Origin: Lophium mytilinum
Taxonomy: Eukaryota > Ascomycota > Dothideomycetes > Mytilinidiales > Mytilinidiaceae
Length of the DNA: 64,000 bases
Reading direction: 5' to 3'
Assembly: GCA_010093605.1 (NCBI GenBank)
Contig: MU004188.1
Span: 444,341 to 508,340 of the forward strand
Made by a program: the position numbers and the translations under genes
Part shown: positions 43,021-54,315 of the stretch, in pieces
How positions within the stretch are numbered: position 1 is the stretch's first letter
Layout of the letters: each line of letters begins with the position of its first letter
The notes under the pieces: model-generated
What the model saw: only the letters and a program-made list of their open reading frames with translations
Told to the model about the DNA's origin: nothing
The model's database searches: none

Positions 43021-46000
43021 GATGACCTATCTTGAAGACAACGGCGGCTTGCCTATCAGCTCTGGCCATCATCTCCGACATCACTCATCCTTGGAAGACG
43101 CGACTGAGGATTTCGTGCCCGGAAAACAACCTCCTACCGACACCTCCGAGTTAGAGGGAGATTCTGATGGCGGAAGCAGGACTAAGCTTAGACCTGATGA
43201 CATGCTTTTTCCACCGTCGTCTTCTTGCGCACGTGAAGGTGCAAAATTCACCCCAGCATCGCATTTGACCAATTAAGCGAAGATTTCGGACACCGTCTGC
43301 ACATGCTGCTGAATTGGATCCAGTTGAGACATCAGGAGCTAACATTCACGCAGGTTCTTCGAGATGTCAGTCTCGCAAACGCATTGCAGAAACCCAAAAG
43401 AGCTCGAAATCAGTACTGACAGTCGTCATTGCGGTCTACTCAACCCTGATGTCGGGCTTTTTTATGCTTCTTGCCCTCCTCCAGCCTCGATATGGCACCC
43501 ACGTATCCACATATGGAGCCTTGACACCGTCGATGGTTGCATTGATAACCGCTGTATTGGCAAAGACCATTGAAGTGTCCTACGTTACTGTTTTCGTCAG
43601 TTATCTCGGACAAGTGATTAGCCGCCGCGCAGTCTTGCAAAGTTCGACATCTGGTTTCACGTTAGCGGATTTAGGGATGAGAAGCTGGCTGATGCAGGTA
43701 TGAAGTGCTCGTTGTTCAGGTCCGTTCAGATTAACTGAATTGACAGCCTGGATCACTGATTTCGCATATGGAATGTGTTCGATTCGCAGCACTCTCGACC
43801 ATGGGTGCTGCTGCAATGTTAGTACTTGCAATCACAAGGCCAAACTCTGAAACCTACTAATGATAGAAGCGGCGGAGCATTGGCGTCTGTGTGTATACCG
43901 CAATCTCGTTCATTAACGTAGCTTGGAATCTGATGTCCGTACGATAGCTACTTTACACTACAGCAGCAAACGTTCTCGTGCAGCCTCAAATAAAAAGTAA
44001 GTGGAGGTAGTGTTGTATCTTCTACCCTAAAATAATCGCGAGGCCCCTTTAGTTCTAATTCAGTGAGTCTTGTCATAGCACATGTACTCGATAAAGTTCT
44101 GGAGGGGTCCGTTCGTACTCCGTTCGCAAACTCGGAATATATTCGACTGAATTGCAAAATACCCGAAGGCCTTGGACGTTCAAGCGAATCTTTCAGTGAT
44201 TGCTTAACGGTTCTCCAAACCTCTCAGGGATACCATAGCTATCAACGATACCTCGCAGCCTGGAGCGATCTTCTCGGGAACAAAACCATGCCCACGCAGA
44301 AGTCTAGGCCAACACTCCCGGCTCAAGCGATGAGCTTCGCCTCGCTCAACGGTATGTAATTTCTGGCGCGTAGATTTGCAAAGCTAATAACACAACCCTT
44401 AGAGAATGTATCCATTATCGCGACCTGGATATCTGACACGTACTACGATCAACATTTGCCAGGTCGGGCAAATGGGCTTGCAGTCTCCACAGTTATGCTT
44501 GGGATGCCCCACCCTGGAGTACCGCAAGCCGCTATTGATCCCCGACAAAAGATCGTGCAGCCTCGAGTATGTACCCATTTTCTTCTTAGTCAGAGCACCC
44601 TCGAGAGTTTCCAAGCTTCAATAGAGTATAAGATCACTTCTCAGTCGCAGTACTACGAATAGCGAATAATTGGTATTAGCCAATGACGACGAACATATGA
44701 TGGTGCTCTGTACAATGGGGACTAATACTCTTGCTTTAGGACTTGGGCCAACTGGGATCGTACTCTGTTAGGGCTTCTGTTCCTTCACCGTTCCTCCAAA
44801 TAACATGCGCTGAAGTCACTGGCGCGGACATTTCACCTTTAATTTTCGCCACTTGGCCAAGGAGTGCGGAAGAGCACGAAAGTTTCCAATCTGACTTCGG
44901 CAACTTCGAATTCAATCCAGACACTGATTGGGCACAGTTCGCAATAAGCAATAGAACAGTTTTGGGTGACCTGTTCGAATGGGGAATTGACAATGTGCCT
45001 CCAGGTGAGTAGAAAGATGTGCTGGGATGAATTTATTTCTCCCACTCTGATAGCTGACATATCTAGTGTTCGAGACATGGCCTCGACCTAACCATGCTGC
45101 CACAAACTATACCCCGTTTTACTCTGATCGGAGAACCGTATACATTCTGGGAAACCTTCCAGGGAATGATGATGTAAACAATCTTTCGAGAGGCAACTTC
45201 ACGCTCTGCTCTTTCAATGCAGGATTATCAGCTCGGTGCTCTACCCGCTTCAATTGCAGCGCATCAGCATCCACATTAGAAGCGCTATGTGACGATCCGG
45301 ATGATAAGCTAGCCTACCACGTGTCCTCCAATCAAAACTCACCCAAAGAGTATGAGACACCATGGAACTACACAAGAATGTTTGTCGACGTCCTCGATGC
45401 CATGTCTCTGAACTCATATGGCGACACCATATATTTAGACTCAGGCAGCAACACTAGCATCGCATCGCTCTTCTTACAGACAGCACACACAACGTCTGAA
45501 ATGGAGAAGCTGATGTCGCCTGCAGAGGCCCTGGCTATCATGGCTGGCCATTCCTTGGTCATGGCCTCTGTGGACACTCCTTTCGTAAAGTACTGGAACT
45601 ACACTCAGATATATAATGGGTCAATTTCACAAGCGATTCAAGCCAATGGCGTCAGCCAGTGGTTCAACACGTCCGTCACGGCGCAGGAATACGCCTCCGG
45701 CGGTGTCTACCCTTACCAGCGTCTCTTCAATATCGTCCTCATCTACGTATTCATCACTAATGTACTCATGCTTGTGTACTTTATCCGGAATCCTGGTCGC
45801 ATTACAGACTTTTCTGATCCGCCGAACCTTTTCGCTGTGGCAATGAACTCCCCGCCGGGTGAGCGTATTGCGGGTAGCTGCGGTGGGGGACCGGAAGGCG
45901 ACGAGTATCGAGTCATTTGGAATGTTAATCAACATGAAGGCCATGTCTTTCTGGAAGCCGCAGACCAGTTGCGCGGGGTGATGGGAGCGCGGGCTGACGC

Positions 46001-46073
46001 GGGGACTCCGGACATGGAGTTGGAGGAAACCAATGAGACTGTGAGGAAGAGGAGGCGCTGGTTCCACCCCTAA
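43021..46073 (+). CDS. Large fungal integral membrane protein, multi-exon
   Basis: At least six exons. An acidic cytosolic N-terminus from ATG 43021 (MTYLEDNGGLP) leads to a first membrane segment VIAVYSTLMSGFFMLLALLQ, then PRYGTHVSTYGALTP and a second with KTIEVSYVTVFVSYLGQVISRR. A long extracytosolic part follows with many N-glycosylation sites and Cys (SARCSTRFNCSASAS). The last segment is LFNIVLIYVFITNVLMLVYF, near a charged tail ending RRRRWFHP. The architecture matches large membrane proteins often mislabelled as mcm2-3-5 family in fungal genomes. Function is unknown. The 5' exon joints (43180-43350) and those near 43700-44400 are uncertain; the gene could also be damaged there. Confidence 0.6.
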
Positions 46074-47818
46074 TGGGATCTCAAAGGAAGAAGATGACAA
46101 ACCCCGGTAGAATGGTGCTAGATTGGCGAACCGCTGTTAGACATGGGGGGCGCTTGGATCAACGTCATCGTCCCAGAGAAGAGTCAATGAAAACAAGATA
46201 CGATATATCGTAAGTTCGGAGTTGAGACAGCTTGTCGGCATCTTCTGACTGCGAATTTTTTTCTGTTACCTCTTGATTTGATGGCGACCGCTTTTCATGG
46301 ATCAGAGAAGTCCTGGTACTCCATACACACGTGTAGGCGTACTAACATCTGATAACAATACCCACTACTTCCACTACACATGTAGTCAGCAGACTACACA
46401 TGTCCTACCACTCCAACACCCAAGCCATGCGTCAAGCGTCCCGCGTCTTCTCTCCCGTCGGCTTCCACGCACAATGACGACGGAAAAAGCACGGCGTAAA
46501 AATAGCTTACCACGACGTCGCGCCGCGATGCCGGAAGGGGCGGAACTGCCTAATCCTAGCTTCTGGTGTTTCATAGGCTCTAATTCATGGTTCTGAACGT
46601 CGTGCTACAGTACCTTCGCTGCCTCTTGACGTGCCGGATGCCTCTAGGGAATGGTGTAGTTACTTGAAAGGCTCACGCGATGATGTCGTTGTTCGCGGCG
46701 TCGGAGCAGCGAGCCGAGTAGAAGGGCCGAGGAGCTTCTAAGCAGGGGCACGACGGTTTCCACGCGGCCCGCAACGCATTGACTTACGAACGCCATGGCG
46801 ATGAGGTAGGCTCCGACGAGGCTTCAACGCTTAATCGTGTCCTGAGTAATGCATGTGAGGGGAGGGGATGGCGTTGTTGAGAGGACACGTTTTATGCGTG
46901 CGTGTTTCGTGCGGCGGCGGGTGTGGCGAAGATGCATGCGTGTGCAACCACCAGCAGTCGGATTTAGAACTCTAAAACCGCTGGGGCTGGTGGTGGCGGA
47001 GGCATATGGAGTAGGACCAAACATAGTGGTGGAGGGTATCGTGGACGGATGATAGGTGTCAGTGATTGATGATAACTTTGGTAGGCTTGGCAAGTACTCC
47101 ATCTCTATAACATGTGAGCGTCTCCTATTTCGGCAACATGAAGAGTCTCGTGATAGTCGAATAGACGAGGCTACAGAGTCATGCATCCCGACCAATACAA
47201 ACGGTACCAATAACATGGACAAACTCTGCAAAGCCTACCGGCCTATTTCCATGCGCCTAACCAATCCCACCTGACCGAAAATTCTCCTCGCACGAGACAC
47301 CGACGCCCCGAAGCACACGCCGCGATCCGCGTGCCTCGCGCGGCGATCGAGTGGTTCGAGAGCGTTCCACCTCCGTCATCCCTGCGACCAAGAGTGCATC
47401 TTAAGGCTAAGTTAAGCCGGGTTCAGGGACCGCGTCGGCCAGGCGCAGCGATCGACGGTATCGGACCCTGCTTTCGCGCGCGCGGGCCCTGCGTGGCGTT
47501 TGACGGCCCCGGAACCCTTAGAGGGGAAGGTTTAGGCCTGGGGATTCGGGTGGGAAAGGGTTTAAAGACGGTGTCCGGCTCCCAGCGTTCTTGAAGCTTC
47601 GAGACCGTTATTGTTGTTGAGGAGCCCCCTTAAAGCCGAACTATATTCTATATTTGGAGTGTATCCGGCTCTGCATCTACTCCTTTTACATATCCTTGGA
47701 CTATACCCTGGTTCCTGTTTTGGATATCTGTTTAAGAGTCACGGTTGCCTCTACATTTCGCCTCTTCGAACTTCGACCCAGTTCTATACTACTTTTCAAC
47801 TATCATACCAATCTCATA
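46074..47818. other. Long spacer, GC-rich part, no gene
   Basis: No supported gene. A near-repeat ACTACACATGT occurs twice at about 46373-46405. From about 47280 to 47580 the sequence is GC-rich with CGCG runs, in contrast to the AT-rich transposon that follows, and may be an old promoter or CpG-retaining region. Confidence 0.45.
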
Positions 47819-47858
47819 GAAGGCGCTCCGAGCTCGTGCAACGCATAGGCTCGTGCAC
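47819..47858 (+). repeat. Left terminal inverted repeat
   Basis: Begins GAAGGCGCTCCGAGCTCGTG, directly after TA. It is a perfect reverse complement of 49896-49935. Confidence 0.92.
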
Positions 47859-47999
47859 GCATCACCGAAAATCACGCACAACAGAAAAACGAGGTTTTCC
47901 ACCACAACAAGACTTTCTATACAACTCTATAAGCACGGAGTTGAGGTAACTAAACCTGCTCTTTCACTCTATCGTAACCACGTGACCCTCCAGATGCTT

Positions 48000-49823
48000 A
48001 GGGGGCTTCCTAGTCCTCCGTGGCCGGCCCGAGGCCTCCGGTGCATCAATTTCCTTCTCATCATCTATCACAACAATATGCTGTGTTTTTGAAGCCCTTT
48101 TTCTCGGTGCGTATAGCTCGTGAGCTCTACTTTCACCAAGGAGCTGCTGATTGGCTAGCTTTGTAGCCCTGGCCGCTTTATCTAATATCTCTTTAGCCCT
48201 TTTCCTATCACGTGCTAGTTTATCACGAATATCCTTCTCTTGACAACGTTGAGAGGCCCGTTGCTAAGTTAACGCCTATTGTTCCTCTTTATATATAGCT
48301 TTTTAAAGTTTTGCATCTTCTTTAGCATTAAAAACCCGTTTCTTCTCTTCTTCTTCTTTCTCACGAAGCTTACGTGCTTGTTTTACCTTATTAGGGCTAT
48401 AGATTGTAGCAAATCCGTGTTCTTAAAGCGCAAGCTTCTTAAAAAGGGGCTGTTGCCGTGTTCTCTTCCTTTTCTCCTCCTTTATGCACTTACGGAGCCC
48501 CTTATTTGTAAGCTTTACGAGTGCAAGCTCAGCCTTAATCTCATTTACATAACGTATAAATACACGGTTATTCCGGCTCGGTTACTCTCTCTAAATCCTC
48601 TCCTTGGCTTCCTTGAACGTTTCTGCAGCCAAATTAGCAGTAGGAAGTTCCTCCTGGATAACTGTGCTCTTTCCTCTTCGTAACTTCTCCAAAACAACCT
48701 CAGGATTCAAGGGGTGAATTCCAGTCTTCTTAAAGCCTGAGGCTATATTCTCTAGCGTCATTGTAAGCGCCCAGGCCGCCCAAAAGAGTTTAAAGAAGTT
48801 CCTTTTTGTGAAATAAGTATAGCCCTTATTTTAAAGGTTGAAGCGGTCTAATTACTAATTGTAATACACGGCAAGAGGGGCAAAGAGAGAGACGTCCAAT
48901 GGCTGTAGAGAGTGCGTTGAATAAGGTGGAAAGATAAAGAGGAGGATCCTGTGCTCGATGCAGTACTCAATAAAGCCAGCTGTCACGTGTGAACCGTGCC
49001 CATTAATAATCAGCAGCCGCCAGTCTCTTCCTTGGCGCGCTTTTGCCTTTGTTTCTCTATCAAAAACAGTAGTAAGCCAGCCAAGGCCTATCTCGTAAGA
49101 GGTCCAACTAGAAGGTAATAATTTAAAGAAGCAGGAGTGCTCTTTAGGGTTAAAATCTTAAAGCCATGTATCCTAAATATCACCAGAAACGGCTTAATAT
49201 ATAAGAGTGGGCGAGAGCGCTATTCCGTTGGCGTAGATAGCTGCTACTACTATAATTCACTCTCTATTTCCATCCTGTACGACGTTCTTAAGTGGCTTAT
49301 TACTCTTAGCGAAGATCCTAAGCTGTTCAAATAGGCAGCTAATTAAAAAGCCCTTTTTATCCATGTTGTATAGATTTTGAGGCTCAACGCCATACTCTTT
49401 AATTTTAGCGCTCAAAAGCTTAAAGTAGAGCTCGTAGTAGTGTTCCAAATTAGCCTTCTTCCGGGCAGAATTAATTGGCTTTAGATAGCCTATATCCAGC
49501 TAATCTTTATAGTCCTTACACCAGCTATTCGGCCAGTGCTTTCCTAGCATTTTTCCCGTGATTTCATAGGCCAATTTTCGTAGTACTTCGTGCGTAGGGG
49601 GTATTCCTTTAGCCGAGAGGTAGCCTATATAGGCTAGAAGTGAAGCCAACTGCCCGGCGTTGAGTACCTTTTGAGCATCATAGCCTTCCTCTTTAGAACA
49701 AGTAATACCGCGGTAGCGCCGTGAGAGCGTTAAAGGATGGATTTTGTACTTCTAAGTAATGGCAGCCACCCCTTTTCCTTTGGCAGCAATAGCCTCCTAA
49801 ATAGCCTCATCAATTTGAGCCAT
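48000..49823 (-). pseudogene. Pogo-type transposase relic
   Basis: From a start-like MAQIDEAI at 49823 the frame shows an HTH/CENP-B-type N-terminus (YKIHPLTLSRRYRGI), then MLGKHWPNSWCKDY. It continues with the DDE domain: GVEPQNLYNMDKKGFLI, LLIINGHGSHVTAGFIEYC, FIFPPYSTHSLQPLDVSLFAPL (the DDE-1 PPHSTHLLQPLDVG-type motif), and a basic end PRRTRKPPKHL. Many in-frame TAG/TAA stops interrupt it, several where Gln or Trp would be expected. That fits C-to-T decay as by repeat-induced point mutation. No active product is possible. Confidence 0.9.
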
Positions 49824-49895
49824 TTTCCGAGTGAATTGGACAATTTTTGATGGAGTTATGAATTTTTGAAGATGGTGGTGGTGGCGCTCGGTTCG

Positions 49896-49935
49896 GTGCA
49901 CGAGCCTATGCGTTGCACGAGCTCGGAGCGCCTTC
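49896..49935 (-). repeat. Right terminal inverted repeat
   Basis: Ends GAGCTCGGAGCGCCTTC, directly before TA. It lies about 70 bp upstream of the small gene at 50005. Confidence 0.92.
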
Positions 49936-50004
49936 TACCTCTCGTCCTCCTGAGATCACCCTTCACTCATCCATCAATCACACCACAATCACACCACAGC
50001 CACA

Positions 50005-50244
50005 ATGGCCTCCCCACCACCTCCAAGATCCAAGTTCACCGAACTGCTCGACACAACCTCCGCCTCTACCTACAACTCCGCTCTCAACGTCAGCCTCGAA
50101 GATATTCTAGCCGAGACCCGTCGCCGCTCTTCTTCGAGCAGCGCTAGCGACACCAACAGCCCCACAAGTCCAACTGCTCCTACGGCGGCCGAGGCCTCGA
50201 AGGGGAGGTTACGGCGGATCAGCCTAATGAGCAAGCATCGATAA
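50005..50244 (+). CDS. Small Ser-rich protein, function unknown
   Basis: An intronless frame of 79 residues, MASPPPPRSKFTELLDTTSA, with a helical middle (NVSLEDILAETRRRSSSSSA) and a Ser/Thr/Pro-rich, basic C-terminus. The start has a good context (CCACAATGG) after an A/C-rich leader that looks like a normal fungal 5' UTR. It reads like the small, disordered stress-type proteins common in ascomycetes, but I cannot name it. The transposon ends only 69 bp before the ATG and so sits in its promoter or leader. Confidence 0.55.
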   Translation: MASPPPPRSKFTELLDTTSASTYNSALNVSLEDILAETRRRSSSSSASDTNSPTSPTAPTAAEASKGRLRRISLMSKHR

Positions 50245-51184
50245 AACATACAACCTCGAACCTGAAGCTCTTACAAGCAAACGCGCATACAAGCAGGTGG
50301 AGGCGCAGTTTGAATTGCGCTGCTATTGCTGAAAGTGGAGCATCGGGACTGGACTGCGGAAGACACATACGACGATGAAAACGAGAACCACCTAGTGGAA
50401 GGAGTAATGGCATGGCATGGAATGGATTGGATGACTGCACGACTTCTGGATACCCAGCGCATATGCAACCGCGCTTGAATACGCGTTTAATGGATAACGA
50501 AAGGACTTTGATCGCTTGCGAGCGGACTCGGCGTCCTTGAGTTTGGGGTTTGGATTACGGATTTTGATCTTCTTCATTGTTGAAATTTAGGGACGGTGCA
50601 TGGTGTATACATTCATGGACGGTATGGGGTGGGACAAAAGGAAGAGAAGGCCGAAAAGGATTAGGAAAAGCGATCCCTAGATCGTAGAGTCTATGACTCC
50701 TCAGGCGTTGATAATGAAGATTTGCCCTACCTCTTGCACTCGGTTTCTTTTTGATGAATTTCGTTGATGATGCATGCTTTCTTAGGTGAGGCATGATTGG
50801 TCTTGGGCAGTACAGACCGATAGGAGTACTACATACCACTTACCACTTATACGGTTACCATCCAAGATATTTATATTGACTTCGTCTCATCATAATCCAT
50901 CATGTCTTTTCCATGGAATTTACCTGACCTTTGAACATCATCCCATGCACGATACCGGGAACCTTAGAAGCTAAATTATCTGGGCGGCAGCTCACACAGA
51001 GTTCGCTTGCCCAGAATAGCTAAACATGGTAGGTGGGTAGGTGTCAAAGAAAGAAGGCTGCTGGAGTGGCTCAACACGGTAAACGATCCTCCATGGGCTC
51101 ATCATTTATGCGAGTAGAGCACCTACACTGCTAATTAGCAGGGGACAAATACGAGTTGGCTCCTGCACTGATTGGACAAACCGT
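50245..51184. other. Intergenic, no gene seen
   Basis: No supported gene. Short minus-strand frames are basic and low complexity and are rejected. Confidence 0.45.
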
Positions 51185-51560
51185 CCTGCTATAACCCAGC
51201 CTTGCGGCGTCGCGCTGTTTGAGGCGTTCTTGGAAGAACTCCTTCGTGTAATTATGGAACTGGAAAATTACGGCTCTTCCTAACAATTAGAGCGGTCGTC
51301 TTGTTGCGGTAATGGTACGCGTCTAAATGCGGCTTCGTATTGAGCTTCTTTAAGTCGTCTACCACTCGTGGTGTTCCATTTCTCCGTACAACGAATGCCG
51401 GAGAGGCAGCCACTGACGGCTGCCCTAAAGGAGCTTCCTCGACTCGTGCTTGGGCCGTCAAGGGAGTGGAGAACATTTCTATGGCCTTCTTGTCACGCTC
51501 CAAAAATCCGTATGCGGCTACTCTAATCACTCAGAAGCCCGAGAAGAGCGACTACGTACC
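51185..51560 (-). mobile_element. Ty3/gypsy-type reverse transcriptase fragment
   Basis: Minus-strand 51530-51252 encodes ASPAFVVRRNGTPRVVDDLK then KLNTKPHLDAYHYR, the start of a gypsy-type reverse transcriptase (consensus FVVxKNGKxRxVVDLRxLN). In another frame below it reads FFQERLKQRDA, where FFQxxIxExD would follow. Only this stretch is kept, with at least one frame break and without the YxDD block, protease, RNase H or integrase. No LTRs were seen. A decayed fragment. Confidence 0.75.
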
Positions 51561-51905
51561 GCAAAGCAGTTCACGCAAGCCGCAAATAGCTGGGAAGTGG
51601 CCATCTCACATCCATGGTCGTCGACACAGCCACACATCTTCAACACGCTCGCCAAGTAGAGCATATATATAGAGAACTCTCGGGACTCCGCTACCGTCTT
51701 CCCGGAGTACCATTGTAGAACCTCTTCTAATGCTGACCCCCTCCCCACATCTCCACATCTTATACGAGAGACATGATTGTATAGTAAGCTCAAGCTACCT
51801 TCTTCAACACCTATATTTCTATAAAGCCCGCGGCCAACCCCCAAATGCAAAATCATAAAACCCGTACCACTCTCAACTCTGCAGCAAACAGCCCCGCCCG
51901 CAACC
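51561..51905. other. Spacer, no gene seen
   Basis: 3'-most part is the promoter and leader of the next secreted-protein gene. The remaining retroelement sequence, if any, is unrecognisable. Confidence 0.4.
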
Positions 51906-52479
51906 ATGCTGATCTCCTCCAGTCTCTTCCCCTTCCTCCTCGCCGCTTGCGCCGCCGCCGCTTTCCCCAAAGGCGACGGCCATCTCGTCCGCGTGCCAGC
52001 GGATGGCGAAGACGAGATAGCGTAAGCGCCTTGGACCCTGATGTTTTTACTCCATACTCACAATTCTTGGCAACGCCTCACCTGTTAAAGCCCGCGACGC
52101 CCCTACTACAACTGTCCACGGCTACCTCTACACGGGCGACTGTACAGGCGACTACTACATCTGGCGCGATGCCACTGAGGGCTGCTACACGTACGTTGCC
52201 TCTGCTCTTTCTTTCTCCCCCTCCATCTCGGAGTGTATAAATCGACCAACACCCGGCACCCCGCTCACATAAACCAGGTACTGGGCCGACGGTGCGCAGA
52301 AGCGAATGTACAGTCTCTACCTCGAGCAGCGCTGTGAAGTGGAGTTCTATGAAAAGTCAAACTGTGGCGCTGTGAATGACGCGATTTATGTGAATTACAT
52401 TCCGCGTGAGGAGTGCTTTCCGGGGGGGACGGGGCAGCTTGAGCAGGGATTTATGAGTTCCTCTGTTGATTGTAGCTAG
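51906..52479 (+). CDS. Small secreted Cys-rich protein (3 exons; first joint uncertain)
   Basis: Exon 1 (51906-52021) begins with a clear signal peptide (MLISSSLFPFLLAACAAAAF). Exon 2 (52091-52190) reads HGYLYTGDCTGDYYIWRDA then TEGCYT, and exon 3 (52278-52479) reads YWADGAQKRMYSLYLEQRCE, KSNCGAVNDA and EECFPGG to a final SVDCS. The exon 2-3 join is in frame. With the obvious GTAAGC donor and AAAG acceptor, exon 1 and exon 2 are one base out of frame, so either a different splice, a 1-nt error or a mutation is involved. Six Cys lie in the mature part (about 100 residues). Function is unknown; it may be an effector-like or surface protein. Confidence 0.6.
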
Positions 52480-52687
52480 GGGCTGGATGCGAGGATGGCT
52501 CTGGGGAGGAGAGGGGGCAGTAGCGTGGGCTTTGAGGGGGCGGTATCGTGGGCTCTGAGCATTCAGTATTCTGGCCGTAGCTTGTCTCTACTTAGGAAGG
52601 ATTGGTTTTGAAGCTATGCTTTCCTACTCCGCAAGATTCCGATGAGACAATTCATGCTTCAACTTCCATGCAGTTTTGCTAGTTAGC
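52480..52687. other. Spacer, no gene seen
   Basis: Short gap between the secreted protein gene and the truncated transporter, with no visible element. Confidence 0.4.
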
Positions 52688-53731
52688 TCAGATCACCCCG
52701 AAAGCAACCTCTCGTTTAGCGTAGGACAGCTCCTCTCGCAGAGCAGACATGGAGCCGAGCATAGTCATCGCTGATGTCTTCATCGCAGTAGCTTGTTTTG
52801 CGTACTCGACCTTCCTCGCTTCTTCCGAGTCTCCGCGGTTGTCCATGGCTTTAAGCATGTCTCGCTCTTTTGTGAGAAGATCCCGACAAAGCATGACAAA
52901 TCGATGCGAGCCGTCGAGGAAAACCGACCGCGAGGTGATAGGAAAGAACAGTAATGACACCGCCGTAGAAATTCCGAATCCAGTGAGGTAGCATAACAGC
53001 AACTGCTTGCACAGGACCAAGCTTTTGTGCTCCGAACGCACTTCCGGTCCGTTGGTAATTGCGACAATGGAGTAGATAGTGCAGATCAAGAATGGTATCG
53101 TGACTTTTGGCCAGGCAGCTCGTAACGCGCTAACGAGCCAAATGACGAAGCAAAGGAAGATGGCATTGACAACTGAGGCGGATGAGTTGTAGCTTCCACG
53201 CGATTGCCCAAGGGCTTCGGTGTGTTTTCGAGCTTGCAGTCCGGAGAAGTGAGAAAGGATGGAGACTGCGGCAGCCAGACACGTCAAGAGCTTTCCTTTG
53301 AAGTCAGCTGGTATGTTCGCCTTGTGACTGCAGGATTATGGATCGGACGTACCGTTGCAAGAGCGATGTTCTGCTGGAACCGAGCTCTTGGCTGGAGATG
53401 CAGTGACAGTATGCTCGCGAGTGATATCAGGAAACCGAAGTTGCCATAAACAGTTGCTACTTTTGGACTCCTATACATCCCGAGTGCAATGGTGGGAGGA
53501 AGAGCGCCCTTTACCATGAGAAGGGACACTCGTCCTGTTAGTCCAATGCGCAGTAGAATGCTCTTGATTGTAGCGTACAACATGATCGCTATCTTCTGAG
53601 CCTTCATTTTCGATAATAGAAAGCTTTCTAGATCGTAGCAGCTTCAAGAAGGGTGGGCACCAACCTCTCCGCCACTCTAAGGCCATATCTTTACAAATCC
53701 GCTCGGCGAAACGCATCCCCTTATAAATCAC
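52688..53731 (-). pseudogene. Truncated FUSC/ArAE-type membrane transporter
   Basis: Two exon-like pieces join over an intron at about 53285-53345 (GCAACG|GTACGT…GAAAG). They read VSLLMVKGALPPTIALGMYR, PKVATVYGNFGFLISLASIL, then LLTCLAAAVSILSHFSGLQA and RKVEYAKQATAMKTSAM to AKREVAFGVI. This is the N-terminal membrane half of Brefeldin-A-sensitivity/ArAE_2_N proteins. Intact members are about 1,000 residues; here the C-terminal half is absent and the region before VSLLMVKG does not read cleanly in one frame. Probably a remnant, or a gene broken by the nearby accessory elements. Confidence 0.7.
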
Positions 53732-54315
53732 GACCTAGTAATGAAGAAGCGCCTAGACTCATGTCAGTCATCTTGCTATTTGAACTTCATAGTGCTCTTT
53801 CTGGACGAGAAACCCACCTGCAGCTCAACACTAGCGGTGCCCACCTCTCCGCCTTTCGCCTCTCCGTGCCATAGCTCACCACGGTGGCATTGGCAAGGAT
53901 GTTGACATCCAATGAGAACCATACACAATGAGCACTTGCATCAGCATCACTATTGTCAGGAAACCCAGAGGGCTAGCCACTCTAACAAAGGAATAGCGGC
54001 GGACGCAGTGGAATTTAGCGTCCGCCGCTAATGCAAGTTAAGACTAACACGTGACCTGTCATGGCTTCGTAGTCTATCAAACGCGCTGTGTAAGCATTGA
54101 GGCAGACAAATCATTCCCAGATGTGAGACAAGGAGGAGGGCATGATCGAGCCGGAGCGATCATGTCAAGGGATACTCCAAGTATATAAAGCGCAGCTTCT
54201 GTCTGTCCGGCAGTCAGCAACTACCAAACACCAGAACTCGGACTTTACTAAGACACTCGAAATCAGAGCATCCATCACCTTCCTCTTAAAGAATAACAAG
54301 TACAAACTCACCACC
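53732..54315. other. Promoter region of the hydrolase, with inverted repeat
   Basis: Contains the perfect palindrome at 53994-54030 and a CACGTGAC box near 54046-54054. Otherwise no gene is seen. Confidence 0.5.
53994..54030. repeat. Perfect 13-bp inverted repeat (hairpin)
   Basis: TAGCGGCGGACGC (53994-54006), an 11-nt loop, and GCGTCCGCCGCTA (54018-54030). The inner loop AGTGGAATTTA does not pair. It could be the collapsed ends of a MITE, or a regulator site upstream of the hydrolase gene. Confidence 0.8.

Larger units (their letters stand above)
47819..49935 (-). mobile_element. pogo/Fot1-type (Tc1-mariner) DNA transposon, dead
   Basis: A 2,117-bp element with 40-bp perfect terminal inverted repeats (47819-47858 and 49896-49935) flanked by TA on both sides (47817-47818 and 49936-49937), the target duplication of this superfamily. 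The body is AT-rich and holds a minus-strand transposase relic. The exact ends and the duplication show it arrived as a complete element. Confidence 0.9.

Noticed and set aside
47331-47594. 87-codon frame in the GC-rich spacer
   Set aside because: Composition reflects GC-rich DNA; no domain or splice context.
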